Assembly (NCBI GenBank): GCA_030418115.1
Contig: JAUHQD010000019.1
Span: 1-64,000, forward strand
Direction of reading: 5' to 3'
From: Alteromonadaceae bacterium BrNp21-10
GTDB taxonomy: Bacteria > Pseudomonadota > Gammaproteobacteria > Enterobacterales > Alteromonadaceae
DNA: 64,000 nt
Both the position numbers and the translations under genes were made by a program. Below are positions 1 through 9,078 of this stretch, one piece after another (within the stretch, counting starts at the first letter, position 1; each line of letters begins with the position of its first letter). Below the pieces are notes generated by a model. The model saw only the letters and a program-made list of their open reading frames with translations. It made no database searches and had not been told where the DNA came from.

Positions 1-132
1 ATGATTAAAAAAATGTCTAAGAAAGACTTAGCCGCTGCTGAAAAAGACGGTGTGTCTTTACAGCAATGGGCTGAAACTAACGGTTTTATTGCCACGCCAA
101 TTGGTGAGGCATTGGTATCACGTATAAACTAA
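1..132 (+). CDS. Small hypothetical protein or 3' end of a gene cut by the window edge
   Basis: An open frame of 43 codons runs from the first base of the window to a TAA. It opens with ATG at base 1, but no upstream sequence is visible, so it may be the C-terminal end of a longer gene. The product is Lys- and Ala-rich at the N-terminus, with a central WAETNGF segment, no signal peptide and no membrane helix. I do not recognise it. An intrinsic terminator lies 90 bp downstream. Confidence 0.4.
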   Translation: MIKKMSKKDLAAAEKDGVSLQQWAETNGFIATPIGEALVSRIN

Positions 133-220
133 GATACCTACCGTTTTTCAATGAGGGTCATTTGCCAGGATGGTCTTGACGCCTCTTAATCACGGTAAGT
201 GATGCCTTATTGTCAAACTA

Positions 221-245
221 AAAAAGAGCTTAATAGCTCTTTTTT
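221..245. terminator. Bidirectional intrinsic terminator
   Basis: Perfect 10-bp stem AAAAAGAGCT / AGCTCTTTTT with a 4-nt TAAT loop, flanked by an A-run on the left and a T-run on the right. It can end the small ORF on the plus strand and proS on the minus strand. Confidence 0.85.
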
Positions 246-273
246 TTGTTCATATTTTGTCTAACCCTAAGCG

Positions 274-1989
274 TTATAGTTCGGCGACAAACTCAACTAC
301 AGCATCGATGGCAACTGTTTGCTTTTCACTACTGCGACGGTTTTTATATTCCAAGACGTTTTCATCTAGATTACGTTCACCAATGACTAAGGTGTGCGGA
401 ATACCCAACAATTCCATATCATTAAACATCACACCTGGGCGCTCTTTACGATCGTCGAAGAACACTTCAACACCCGCGGCTTTTAGGTCAGCGTAAAGTT
501 TTTCCGCGACTTCTTTAATACGATGGGACTTGTGCATGTTCATTGGGATAATGGCGATTTTGAAAGGGGCAATGGCGTCTGGCCAGATAATGCCGAATTT
601 ATCGTGATTCTGCTCAATGGCGGCGGCAACAATTCGCGATACGCCAATACCGTAACAACCCATGGTGAGGTTTTGGTGCTTGCCGGTTTCGGTCAATACG
701 CCACATTTCATGGCCGTAGAGTATTTATCACCTAATTGGAAAATATGACCAACTTCAATTCCGCGTTTAATTTCTAACGTGCCGCTGCCATCCGGTGAAG
801 GATCGCCAGCAACCACATTACGGATATCAGCAACACTATAGTTCTCACCCACATCACTCCAGTTAACGTTTTTACAATGATGACCAGCTTCATTGGCACC
901 ACAGATAAAATCGGTTAACTGTACGGCACTGCGATCAACCACTATTGGAATCGTTAAACCTACGGGGCCGATATAACCCGCAGGGCAACCAATGGCGCTG
1001 ACAATTTGCTCGTCCGTGGCTAGGGTTAATGGCGTATGCAGACCTTCAACTTTTTCGGCTTTAATATCGTTTAGTTGATGATCACCACGCAAGACTAATG
1101 CTACCACGCCATGTTTACCGGCTTTGTCGGCTTCGCCTAATACAATTAGGGTTTTAGCTACAGTGCTGGCATCAACGCTAAAAAAGGCGCTAACTTGTTC
1201 AATGCTGGTGGTGTCTGGAGTGGCGACTTTTTCTATTGCAGCGCCACTTGCGGTTTGGGTTTCGCCTACAGCTAATGCTTCGGCTTTTTCAATATTGGCA
1301 GCAAAGTCAGAGCCATTACTGAAAACAATATCGTCTTCGCCAGAATCAGCTAATACGTGGAACTCATGAGACACACTGCCACCAATGGAGCCGGTGTCGG
1401 CAATTACCGGACGGAATTCTAAGCCAATGCGGGTGAATATATTACAATAGGCCTGAAACATATCCTGATAGGTTTTTTCTAAACAGTCTTGAGTTAGGTG
1501 AAATGAGTAGGCGTCTTTCATGGTGAATTCACGACCACGCATAATGCCAAAGCGTGGGCGAACTTCATCACGGAATTTAGTTTGAATTTGGTACAAGTTC
1601 AGGGGCAATTGTTTGTAGCTGCTGACTTCATTGGCGACCAAATTAGTCACGACTTCTTCGTGAGTTGGGCCTAAAACAAAGTCGCGCTGATGGCGGTCTT
1701 TAATGCGCAGTAACTCTGGGCCATATTCTTCCCAGCGTCCTGATTCTTGCCATAGGTCGGCAGGTTGCACTACCGGCATTAACACCTCAATAGCACCGGC
1801 TTTGTCCATTTCTTCACGGACAATAGTGGCCACTTTATTCAATACCCGTAAGCCAGTCGGTAGCCAAGTATATAAACCCGAGGCTAATTTACGCACCATG
1901 CCGGCACGTAACATAAGTTGATGGCTAATGACTTCGGCATCGGCCGGAGTTTCTTTCAGAGTGGATAACAGGTATTGACTACTGCGCAT
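274..1989 (-). CDS. proS: Prolyl-tRNA synthetase
   Basis: Charges tRNA-Pro with proline in the cytoplasm. The 571-residue product matches the long bacterial ProS form: N-terminal class II catalytic core, editing (INS) domain in the middle (about residues 220-400), and a C-terminal anticodon-binding domain. Class II signatures are visible, including [15 protein letters not shown] in motif 2 and GCYGIGVSR in motif 3. I chose the ATG at 1989 because the protein from there ([19 protein letters not shown]) aligns with the E. coli start. A TTG 15 bp upstream is in frame but unlikely. No strong Shine-Dalgarno is seen for either. trmO lies upstream on the same strand, as in enterobacteria. Confidence 0.97.
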   Translation of the reverse strand: MRSSQYLLSTLKETPADAEVISHQLMLRAGMVRKLASGLYTWLPTGLRVLNKVATIVREEMDKAGAIEVLMPVVQPADLWQESGRWEEYGPELLRIKDRHQRDFVLGPTHEEVVTNLVANEVSSYKQLPLNLYQIQTKFRDEVRPRFGIMRGREFTMKDAYSFHLTQDCLEKTYQDMFQAYCNIFTRIGLEFRPVIADTGSIGGSVSHEFHVLADSGEDDIVFSNGSDFAANIEKAEALAVGETQTASGAAIEKVATPDTTSIEQVSAFFSVDASTVAKTLIVLGEADKAGKHGVVALVLRGDHQLNDIKAEKVEGLHTPLTLATDEQIVSAIGCPAGYIGPVGLTIPIVVDRSAVQLTDFICGANEAGHHCKNVNWSDVGENYSVADIRNVVAGDPSPDGSGTLEIKRGIEVGHIFQLGDKYSTAMKCGVLTETGKHQNLTMGCYGIGVSRIVAAAIEQNHDKFGIIWPDAIAPFKIAIIPMNMHKSHRIKEVAEKLYADLKAAGVEVFFDDRKERPGVMFNDMELLGIPHTLVIGERNLDENVLEYKNRRSSEKQTVAIDAVVEFVAEL

Positions 1990-2114
1990 GGCGACTTGAT
2001 CCAATAAATAAAGTTAGATAAAAAACGGCCGCCATTCTACCAGTGGCTTATGTGCACGGAAACCTGCAAAGCTAATTTATTGCGGATTAAATTCGGCTTG
2101 GGTGGGATCAGTCG

Positions 2115-2825
2115 TTATTCCTGAACAATACTTAGCACTAAAGACTGTTGTTGATCCACCTGCCAGCGAATATTGAAGTCATACAAGCTCATGCCATATT
2201 CCTGCACAGCGTTTTGTTTTTGCTTGTAAGCCGGACGCGGATCCTGCGCCAGCACATCATGAATAAACTCACCTAAATCAGCATGAATTTTTGGATGCTG
2301 TTGTTGAATATCGGCAAGTTGTTGTTGTGCTTGTTCACTGAATTGCACCTGCTGTAGCGACGTAGGAGCAGAATTGGCAAAACCACCCTGAGCTTGAGGT
2401 AGTGCGTCACTGTACGGAATGTAAGGTTTGATATCCAAAATTGGGGTGTCGTCGAGTAAATCAATCCCCCGTACTCGTAAAACCAATTGACCTTTGTTTA
2501 ACCGATGGTCAATCAATTCCACCACCGACATACCAATTGCATTGGGACGAAACGTACTGCGGGTAGCAAATACACCGACCTTTTGATTGCCGCCTAAACG
2601 GGGAGGGCGAACCAATGGTGACCAGCCTTTATCCGCCGTTTGATGAAATTCAAACAACAGCCACAAATGACTAAATTGCTCGATGTCCCGCAAGCACATG
2701 GCATCACTAAAGCGTGCATCAAAATGAATCTCACCAATGGCTTGTTTCACTAAGCCCGGCTGTCGAGGAATGGCGAATTTTTGTTTGAATGGGGATTTGA
2801 TTATCCCAATTGGTTCAATGTTCAT
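2115..2825 (-). CDS. trmO: tRNA (N6-threonylcarbamoyladenosine37-N6)-methyltransferase TrmO
   Basis: TrmO uses S-adenosylmethionine to methylate t6A37 of tRNA-Thr. The 236-residue protein begins with the TsaA-like beta-barrel domain (PIGIIKSPF, about residues 4-140) and contains the conserved RPPRLGG and VFATRSTFRPNAIGMS segments. The C-terminal third (about 150-236) matches the extra domain of E. coli YaeB. The gene is 125 bp upstream of proS on the same strand, a common pairing. Older annotation calls this gene tsaA, which should not be confused with the t6A synthesis genes. Confidence 0.93.
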   Translation of the reverse strand: MNIEPIGIIKSPFKQKFAIPRQPGLVKQAIGEIHFDARFSDAMCLRDIEQFSHLWLLFEFHQTADKGWSPLVRPPRLGGNQKVGVFATRSTFRPNAIGMSVVELIDHRLNKGQLVLRVRGIDLLDDTPILDIKPYIPYSDALPQAQGGFANSAPTSLQQVQFSEQAQQQLADIQQQHPKIHADLGEFIHDVLAQDPRPAYKQKQNAVQEYGMSLYDFNIRWQVDQQQSLVLSIVQE

Positions 2826-3077
2826 GCTCGGCAGTGTGGATAAATAAGGTCAATATCATCCAAGTATTTATCAAGATGATCAAATCTTAATATAAGTCAG
2901 GTCAATCCTTTGTGGCTCTGCACCCTAGTGTTCATTCACTACAGACCTTGGTAGCAAGCGCAGGAAAGGATCATATAACTGTCATTGATTGTTCATATCT
3001 CAACTCTAGGATCGCCATCGGACAAATAAAGATCAACAGATGGTCAATATCTAAAAAATTCCAAATCAGGAGCTCTA

Positions 3078-5624
3078 ATGAAAATCAAATTAACGCTATT
3101 AGCGTTGTGTTGCGGTGTGTCTGCTGCACAAGCTAGTGATCTTATTCTTACCGGCGTGATAGATGGCCCACTATCAGGTGGAACACCTAAAGCTGTGGAA
3201 ATCTTTGTCAAAAATGATATCAGCGATCTGAGTGTTTGTGGCATTGGTTCGGCAAATAATGGCAACCCCAGTAGTGGTGAGGAATATACCTTTCCTAATG
3301 TTGCTGCCGTTGCAGGCAGTTACCTGTATGTTGCCTCAGAAAGTCCACAATTCAGTGCATTTATGGGATTCTCACCGGACTTTACTCATGGTACCGCCCT
3401 TAGCATTAATGGTGATGACGTTATTGAGTTATTTTGTAACGACCAAGTTATTGATGTGTTTGGTGAACTCGAAGTCGATGGAACAGGAACAGGCTGGGAA
3501 TATCTTGATGGTTGGGCCTATCGCAAAAGCGATACCGTCGCCAATGGCGCTACATTTACGTTGGCAAATTGGACATTCAGTGGCAAGAACAAGTTAGATA
3601 ACGAAACATCAAATGCTAATGCTGCTACCCCCTTTCCAATTGCTACGTTTACCACCTCCGATAATGGCACTGGTGAGCCAACCGATGGTGAAGGCGAACC
3701 TACAGATGGTAATGGCGAAACCGATGAACTGTTGTTAGGCGCTTGTAATGAGACCGCAACGGCTATTAGTGCTATCCAAGGCGCGGGTGATACCTCACCG
3801 GTCGTTGGCGAAACCCACGTTATTGAAGCGCTAGTAACCAGTTCATTACCTGCTATTGATGGCTTTTTTGTGCAAGAGCTCGCCGCTAATGAAGATACAG
3901 ATCCCTTGACCTCTGAAGGGCTGTTTGTGGTGAATTCACAAGTCGACTACCCAGCAGTGGGTAACATTGTGCGCGTGTTGGGTACTGTTAGTGAAAGCTT
4001 TGGTAAAACTCAATTACTCGCCAGCGACGCGCTTTTTGATTGTGGCACTGGCAGTGTTACAGCCCGTCAAATTAGTTTGCCGTTTGCGTCGGCGCAATTG
4101 CCTGAATCATTGGAAGGTATGTTAGTTAGTTTTAATGACGAACTGGTGGTTACCGACAATTATGCTCTTGGCCAATATGGTGAAGTCACCTTAGCCAGTA
4201 AACGTTTGTTTATCCCGACTAATGTACATACACCGGGTTCAAGTGAAGCGTTGGCGTTAGCCACTGAAAATGCCTTGAATCGTGTGATATTGGATGATGG
4301 CCAAAATGGCAGTAATCCCGACCCAGTAATTTATCCGACCAATGGTTTGTCCGCTGTGAATACCCTACGTGTGGGCGATAAAGTTGCAGGGGTAACTGGC
4401 GTGATGGATTACAGCTTTAGCAGTTATCGGGTTATTCCCACCCAATATCCGCAGTTTATTCATAGCAACTTACGTCAAGCAACGCCGGATATTACACAGG
4501 GTAATTTACGTATTGCCAGTGCTAACGTCCTTAATTTGTTTAACGGTAATGATGTAGGTAACCGTTTCCCCGCTGAACGTGGTGCACGAACCGAATTAGA
4601 ATATGAGCGTCAAATTGCTAAAACCGTGAACGCGTTGCTGACCATGGACGCCGACATCATTGGTTTAATGGAAATTGAGAACGACGGTTTTGCTGAAAAC
4701 AGCACCATTTTTGATTTAGTGTCACGTCTGAATGCCCAAGCCGGTGAGGGCACTTACGCCTTTGTTGATGCTGGTGGTGAAATCGGCACTGATGCTATTG
4801 CTGTGGGGTTGTTGTACCAACCTGCACAGGTAACGCCAGTGGGTGAAGTGCAAATTAATTTAGATGCCATCCACAATCGTCCGCCACTTGCACAACGTTT
4901 TGCGCTCACCGAAAACGCCGAACAGATCACTGTGGTGGTGAATCATTTCAAATCTAAAGGTTGTGGTAGTGCATCGGGCGCTGACTTGGATATTGGAGAT
5001 GGCCAAAGTTGTTATAACGGCAAACGTGTTGCTCAGGCACAAAGCTTAATTAGCTGGCTGAACACTAATGCAGCCTTGGCTGAGCAAGACAACGTATTGG
5101 TGATTGGCGACTTAAATGCCTATGCCAAAGAAGAGCCTATTGTTGAATTCACTAACAATGGTTTTGTAAATCTAGTGGCAGCTCATCAAGGTGCAGAAGC
5201 TTATTCTTATACCTATGCCGGCGAGTCGGGTTATTTAGATCATGCACTAGCCAGCACGATTTTGGCAGCCAAGGTGGTGGATACCATTGAATGGCATATC
5301 AATGCCGATGAGCCGCGAGCGTTGGATTACAGCATGCAATACACCAATGATATTCAAGACTTTAGTTTTTACGCTGAAGATGTATTCCGTGTGTCCGACC
5401 ACGACCCAGTAATTATTAGCTTACAGCTAGAGCCTGCAGCACTCTTTGGTGATTTCGACGACGATGGTGACATCGACATGTTAGACATTCGCGCCATGAT
5501 GACGGCTATTCAAACTGGCCAGTCATTGGACATCCGTTATGACCTAAACGGCGATAGTCGCGTCAGTGTAATTGATGCGCGTTTATTAATGAACCAATGT
5601 ACGCGCACCCGCTGCGCACTTTAA
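3078..5624 (+). CDS. Secreted ExeM/NucH-type endonuclease with C-terminal dockerin-like domain
   Basis: Predicted extracellular nuclease of 848 residues. A signal peptide (MKIKLTLLALCCGVSAAQA) is followed by a lamin-tail-like domain (about 20-180), an acidic Gly/Thr/Glu linker (about 190-225), an OB-fold-like region, and an endonuclease/exonuclease/phosphatase domain starting near 476. Catalytic motifs of that fold are present: GLMEIEN, VNHFKSKGCG, IGDLNAYA (about 676) and SDHDPV (about 772). From about 790 the protein carries two EF-hand-like calcium loops, DFDDDGDIDMLD and DLNGDSRVSVID, spaced as in type I dockerins, then a tail with two Cys (CTRTRCAL). Family members often end in a GlyGly-CTERM or other sorting tail; this one does not. 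Start supported by CAGGAG 5 nt before ATG. The next gene encodes a cohesin-like partner. Nuclease call firm, dockerin call good. Confidence 0.9.
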   Translation: MKIKLTLLALCCGVSAAQASDLILTGVIDGPLSGGTPKAVEIFVKNDISDLSVCGIGSANNGNPSSGEEYTFPNVAAVAGSYLYVASESPQFSAFMGFSPDFTHGTALSINGDDVIELFCNDQVIDVFGELEVDGTGTGWEYLDGWAYRKSDTVANGATFTLANWTFSGKNKLDNETSNANAATPFPIATFTTSDNGTGEPTDGEGEPTDGNGETDELLLGACNETATAISAIQGAGDTSPVVGETHVIEALVTSSLPAIDGFFVQELAANEDTDPLTSEGLFVVNSQVDYPAVGNIVRVLGTVSESFGKTQLLASDALFDCGTGSVTARQISLPFASAQLPESLEGMLVSFNDELVVTDNYALGQYGEVTLASKRLFIPTNVHTPGSSEALALATENALNRVILDDGQNGSNPDPVIYPTNGLSAVNTLRVGDKVAGVTGVMDYSFSSYRVIPTQYPQFIHSNLRQATPDITQGNLRIASANVLNLFNGNDVGNRFPAERGARTELEYERQIAKTVNALLTMDADIIGLMEIENDGFAENSTIFDLVSRLNAQAGEGTYAFVDAGGEIGTDAIAVGLLYQPAQVTPVGEVQINLDAIHNRPPLAQRFALTENAEQITVVVNHFKSKGCGSASGADLDIGDGQSCYNGKRVAQAQSLISWLNTNAALAEQDNVLVIGDLNAYAKEEPIVEFTNNGFVNLVAAHQGAEAYSYTYAGESGYLDHALASTILAAKVVDTIEWHINADEPRALDYSMQYTNDIQDFSFYAEDVFRVSDHDPVIISLQLEPAALFGDFDDDGDIDMLDIRAMMTAIQTGQSLDIRYDLNGDSRVSVIDARLLMNQCTRTRCAL

Positions 5625-5642
5625 GAATAAGGAAGTAAAATA

Positions 5643-6194
5643 ATGAAAAAACTAATTTGTGCGTTTTGTATGGTGATAGGTTTGCAAGTGCAAGCCGGTG
5701 AAATCTCAGTGGCTGTTTCGCAAACATCAGTTGATATTGGTGACGTGATTAGCTTAACCCTAAGCGGTACTGCTTTGGATAGTTTTGATACGTTTGGCTT
5801 AGATATTTTGTTTGATACTAGTTTGTTTGCAGTGTCATCTGGTGTGTTTGACTATCCCGCTACGGGTGTTGCCACTGATTTGTGGTTAGATAGCTTGTTT
5901 TTTTCATCGTTGAGTAATGGCGTGGCAGCAAGCTTCGCCGATTTTGCTACTTATTCAGGTGACTTGTTGTTGGCCCGTTTTGAGCTAACCGCCATTGCTG
6001 CAGGTTATAGTAGTTTTAGCGTGGCGAATGTTGAATTTTATGACTCGTTGGTTAGTGTCACCGATACCTTAAATGTGACCACGGCAAGTGATGTTTCAGC
6101 AACAGTGGCGGCGGTATCGGAACCGTCCATGCTGGTACTTTTCCTATTAGCAGGTGTGGCACTATTGGGGCGTAATACTAAAATTAGCGGTTGA
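5643..6194 (+). CDS. Secreted cohesin-like protein with PEP-CTERM-like anchor
   Basis: A 183-residue protein with a signal peptide ending near residue 18 (LQVQA). The body (about 20-155) has the layout of a cohesin beta-sandwich: GDVISLTLSG, FGLDILFDTSLFAVSSGVFD, then GDLLLARFELTA and a following hydrophobic strand. The C-terminus is SEPS, a hydrophobic segment (MLVLFLLAGVALLG) and a basic residue, a PEP-CTERM-like sorting tail. It lies 18 bp downstream of the nuclease with its own AGGAAG site, so the two are probably co-transcribed. Cohesins bind dockerins in known cellulosomes; that this one binds the neighbouring nuclease is inference. No enzymatic motif seen. Confidence 0.8.
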   Translation: MKKLICAFCMVIGLQVQAGEISVAVSQTSVDIGDVISLTLSGTALDSFDTFGLDILFDTSLFAVSSGVFDYPATGVATDLWLDSLFFSSLSNGVAASFADFATYSGDLLLARFELTAIAAGYSSFSVANVEFYDSLVSVTDTLNVTTASDVSATVAAVSEPSMLVLFLLAGVALLGRNTKISG

Positions 6195-6260
6195 TTATCA
6201 CACAAAATAATATGCGGATTTAAAGTGCTGTTCTACACTCTTTAATCCTGCAAGTGGTTT

Positions 6261-6298
6261 AAAAAGGCAACGGGCTAATCAGCCGTTGCCTTTTTGTT
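6261..6298 (+). terminator. Intrinsic terminator after the cohesin-like gene
   Basis: Perfect 13-bp stem AAAAAGGCAACGG / CCGTTGCCTTTTT around a short loop, followed by a T-rich tract. Ends the nuclease-cohesin transcript. Confidence 0.9.
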
Positions 6299-6355
6299 TT
6301 CCGCCTATTGATAGCGCTATATTTATAGTAAAGAGCGGGTTATGATGCGAAAGGC

Positions 6356-6388
6356 GCTGTTATCAAAGGTGATAACAGCCTGTTTTTT
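6356..6388 (+). terminator. Second intrinsic terminator, upstream of glnK
   Basis: Perfect 10-bp stem GCTGTTATCA / TGATAACAGC, 4-nt loop AAGG, then CTGTTTTTTC. It is only 58 bp after the previous terminator with no ORF between, so it may end a short RNA or act as a backstop. See findings. Confidence 0.75.
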
Positions 6389-6422
6389 CAACTAAAAGTT
6401 CAAGGTGTATGGGTTTTTGTAC

Positions 6423-6438
6423 GGCAGTTGTCGAGCAA
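6423..6438 (+). promoter_or_regulatory. Possible sigma-54 promoter for glnK-amtB
   Basis: GG at 6423-6424 and GC at 6435-6436 are separated by exactly 10 nt (GGCAGTTGTCGAGC), as in sigma-54 -24/-12 elements, and lie 40 bp before glnK. The -12 half (GAGCA) is a poor match to TTGCA. glnK-amtB is sigma-54/NtrC-controlled in many proteobacteria, which makes the call plausible but not firm. Confidence 0.35.
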
Positions 6439-6446
6439 ATTATTAA

Positions 6447-6815
<369 letters not shown>

Positions 6816-6897
6816 GGTTGGGTTACTTAAGCTCTCGGCTTAATGTGACGTTCTATAAATCAGGCATTGATTAAAAAAACTAAAAAAGGTGAATCAA

Positions 6898-8112
6898 ATG
6901 CAGGAAATTAATAGTGCAGTGGAAACACTCGTACAAAGCTCAAACACACTCTTTATTCTACTCGGTGCCATTATGGTCTTTGCCATGCACGCAGGCTTCG
7001 CTTTCTTAGAAGTCGGCACTGTTAGAAACAAAAACCAAGTAAACGCATTAGCTAAAATCATGGCCGATTTTGGCGTGTCATGTGTAGCGTATTTTTTCAT
7101 CGGCTATTGGATTGCCTACGGCGCTACGTTTTTTGCCGGTGCGGAAGAGTTAGCACAAAACAATGGTTACGACTTAGTGAAGTTCTTCTTCCTCATGACC
7201 TTTGCTGCGGCTATACCAGCGATTGTTTCTGGTGGTATCGCTGAACGTGGTAAATTTTATCCGTTCTTAATCGCATCCGCTTTAATTGTGGCCTTTGTTT
7301 ATCCCTTCTTTGAAGGCTTAATCTGGAATGGTAATTATGGTTATCAAGACTGGATTGAATCGGTAGCGGGTGCCCCGTTCCATGATTTCGCGGGTTCAGT
7401 AGTCGTGCATGCCGTTGGTGGTTGGTTAGGCTTAGTGGCCGTGCTAGTACTCGGTGTACGCCATGGCAAACTCAAAGGCGGCAAGATGGTGGCTTTTGCT
7501 CCATCAAACATTCCATTTTTAGCTTTAGGCGCATGGATCCTATCCATTGGCTGGTTTGGCTTTAACGTAATGTCGGCGCAAACTCTAGATGGTATTAGTG
7601 GATTAGTCGCGGTTAACTCCTTAATGGCCATGGTCGGCGGAATTTTAGCGGCGTTAGCCTTTGGTAAAAATGACCCCGGTTTTTTGCACAATGGTCCATT
7701 AGCGGGTTTAGTGGCGGTGTGTGCTGGTTCTGATGTTATGCATCCCATCGGTGCATTGGTTGTCGGTTTGATTGCCGGTGGGTTATTTGTGTGGATGTTT
7801 ACCTACATGCAAAACAAACTGAAAATCGATGACGTACTCGGCGTATGGCCATTGCACGGCGTATGCGGTGCATGGGGCGGTATTGCCGCTGGTATTTTTG
7901 GTAGCACTGCTTTAGGCGGTTTAGGTGGGGTAACCTTTGGCGCACAAGTTATCGGTACGGTAAGCGGTATTGTAGTGGCGTTAGTGGGCGGCGGTATTGT
8001 GTATACCATTGTTAATAAAATTAGCGGTTTACGTTTAACCGAAACCGAAGAATATAAAGGTGCGGATTTGGTGATACACCATATAAGTGCGACCAATGAA
8101 GACCAAAGCTGA
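6898..8112 (+). CDS. amtB: Ammonium transporter AmtB
   Basis: Inner-membrane ammonium channel of about 404 residues with roughly 11 hydrophobic segments. The pore twin-histidine pair is visible in VVVHAVGG (His171) and WPLHGVCGAWGG (His320). There is no separate cleavable signal peptide like that of E. coli AmtB. I chose ATG at 6898 because AAGGTGA ends 5 nt before it; an in-frame GTG at 6889 overlaps that ribosome site. Forms the classic glnK-amtB operon. Confidence 0.95.
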   Translation: MQEINSAVETLVQSSNTLFILLGAIMVFAMHAGFAFLEVGTVRNKNQVNALAKIMADFGVSCVAYFFIGYWIAYGATFFAGAEELAQNNGYDLVKFFFLMTFAAAIPAIVSGGIAERGKFYPFLIASALIVAFVYPFFEGLIWNGNYGYQDWIESVAGAPFHDFAGSVVVHAVGGWLGLVAVLVLGVRHGKLKGGKMVAFAPSNIPFLALGAWILSIGWFGFNVMSAQTLDGISGLVAVNSLMAMVGGILAALAFGKNDPGFLHNGPLAGLVAVCAGSDVMHPIGALVVGLIAGGLFVWMFTYMQNKLKIDDVLGVWPLHGVCGAWGGIAAGIFGSTALGGLGGVTFGAQVIGTVSGIVVALVGGGIVYTIVNKISGLRLTETEEYKGADLVIHHISATNEDQS

Positions 8113-8142
8113 TTAGCACTGAAGCTTCATTAATATTTAGGT

Positions 8143-8170
8143 AAAAAAGCGAACTTCGGTTCGCTTTTTT
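8143..8170. terminator. Intrinsic terminator with UUCG tetraloop
   Basis: Perfect 12-bp stem AAAAAAGCGAAC / GTTCGCTTTTTT closed by TTCG, giving the very stable C(UUCG)G tetraloop, with a T-run. Ends glnK-amtB. Confidence 0.93.
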
Positions 8171-8231
8171 GTGGGCTATGCTAATGCATTGGTTATTAGC
8201 GTTATATCAAACGGATTTTAGGTGTTATGCA

Positions 8232-8603
8232 ATGAATGTATCTGAGTTTTCAAAAAGGGTGGATTTAAACCCTCACACCGTAAGGTATTACGACAAGATA
8301 GGTTTAATCGGTCACGTGCATCGGCTTACCAATGGCCATCGTACCTTTTCGCAAAAAGATGTGCAGTGGATTGAGTTTGTGCAGCGTTTGAAAGACACCG
8401 GCATGTCGCTGGAGAATATTCTGCTGTATGCGAAGCTAAGAGAAAAGGGCAATACGACCTTGGTTGAGCGTAAGGCAATGTTGGTTAGTCATTCACAAGA
8501 GTTGTTATCTAAAATATCCACCCAGCAACAACATCTGCAAAAATTAAATGAAAAAGTTGATTTGTATCAATCCGCATTGGAGGGGCTAATAACCCTTGAC
8601 TGA
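8232..8603 (+). CDS. MerR-family transcriptional regulator
   Basis: A 123-residue regulator. The N-terminal winged helix begins MNVSEFSKRVDLNPHTVRYY and includes the MerR signature DKIGLIGHVHR and NGHRTF (residues about 1-70). A coiled-coil dimerisation helix follows (about 80-118). No Cys cluster typical of metal sensors is present, so it probably belongs to the stress or metabolite-sensing group. The open frame extends 63 bp upstream, but the ATG at 8232 begins exactly at the conserved domain. A MerR-type promoter overlaps its stop codon and drives the next gene, which is therefore its likely target. Confidence 0.9.
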   Translation: MNVSEFSKRVDLNPHTVRYYDKIGLIGHVHRLTNGHRTFSQKDVQWIEFVQRLKDTGMSLENILLYAKLREKGNTTLVERKAMLVSHSQELLSKISTQQQHLQKLNEKVDLYQSALEGLITLD

Positions 8604-8626
8604 GAGTTAACTCTAAGGAGTAGGCT
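8596..8626 (+). promoter_or_regulatory. MerR-type promoter and operator with 19-bp spacer
   Basis: -35 TTGACT (8596-8601) and -10 TAGGCT (8621-8626) are separated by 19 bp. The long spacer is the hallmark of promoters that MerR proteins untwist. The spacer holds the perfect palindrome AGAGTTAACTCT (8603-8614). The -35 overlaps the merR stop codon. Placement directly upstream of the decarboxylase-like gene suggests activation of that gene by the adjacent regulator. Confidence 0.75.
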
Positions 8627-8682
8627 TGACATTAAACGGTTGTGTCACAGTGTTTAATTTAACCTTAACCAAGGAGTTGATA

Positions 8683-9078
8683 ATGAGTGTAAATAATAAT
8701 GAGAGATTTACCCGTGGGAGGCAAAAGCTTAAGGAAATAGACGGCGAAGCTGGGGAAAAAGTGATCGAGTCACTTAAGAGCATTGCGCCAGATTTAGCTC
8801 GCTATACCATCGAATACCCATTTGGGGATGTTTATAGCCGTAAAGGACTGGATTTAAAATCCCGTGAAATTGCTACGGTAGCGGCGTTAACGGCAATGGG
8901 TAATGCCGATGCGCAATTAAAAGTGCACATTGGCGCGGCTTTAAATGTTGGCTGCTCTGCGGAAGAAATCATCGAAATAATTATACAAATGTCGGTCTAT
9001 GCGGGCTTTCCTGCGGCATTGAATGCCGCCACCGCCGCTAAGTTTGTGTTTGCCGAACGAGGGCTACTTGAGGCCTGA
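8683..9078 (+). CDS. Carboxymuconolactone decarboxylase family protein
   Basis: A 131-residue all-alpha protein of the CMD/AhpD superfamily. Visible family features: DLKSREIATVAALTAMGN, then LKVHIGAALNVGCSAEEIIEI and the FPAALNA helix. It lacks the CxxC pair of AhpD peroxidases, so it is closer to the gamma-carboxymuconolactone decarboxylase type, though the real substrate cannot be told. The start at 8683 is fixed by AAGGAG 6 nt upstream; the frame extends further but without a site. Transcription probably comes from the MerR-type promoter at 8596-8626. Confidence 0.85.
   Translation: MSVNNNERFTRGRQKLKEIDGEAGEKVIESLKSIAPDLARYTIEYPFGDVYSRKGLDLKSREIATVAALTAMGNADAQLKVHIGAALNVGCSAEEIIEIIIQMSVYAGFPAALNAATAAKFVFAERGLLEA

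Noticed and set aside
2975-3005. PhoB-box-like TGTCAT and TTCAT repeats upstream of the nuclease gene
   Set aside because: The two half-sites are about 10 nt apart instead of 11 and the second is a poor match; not enough to claim phosphate control.
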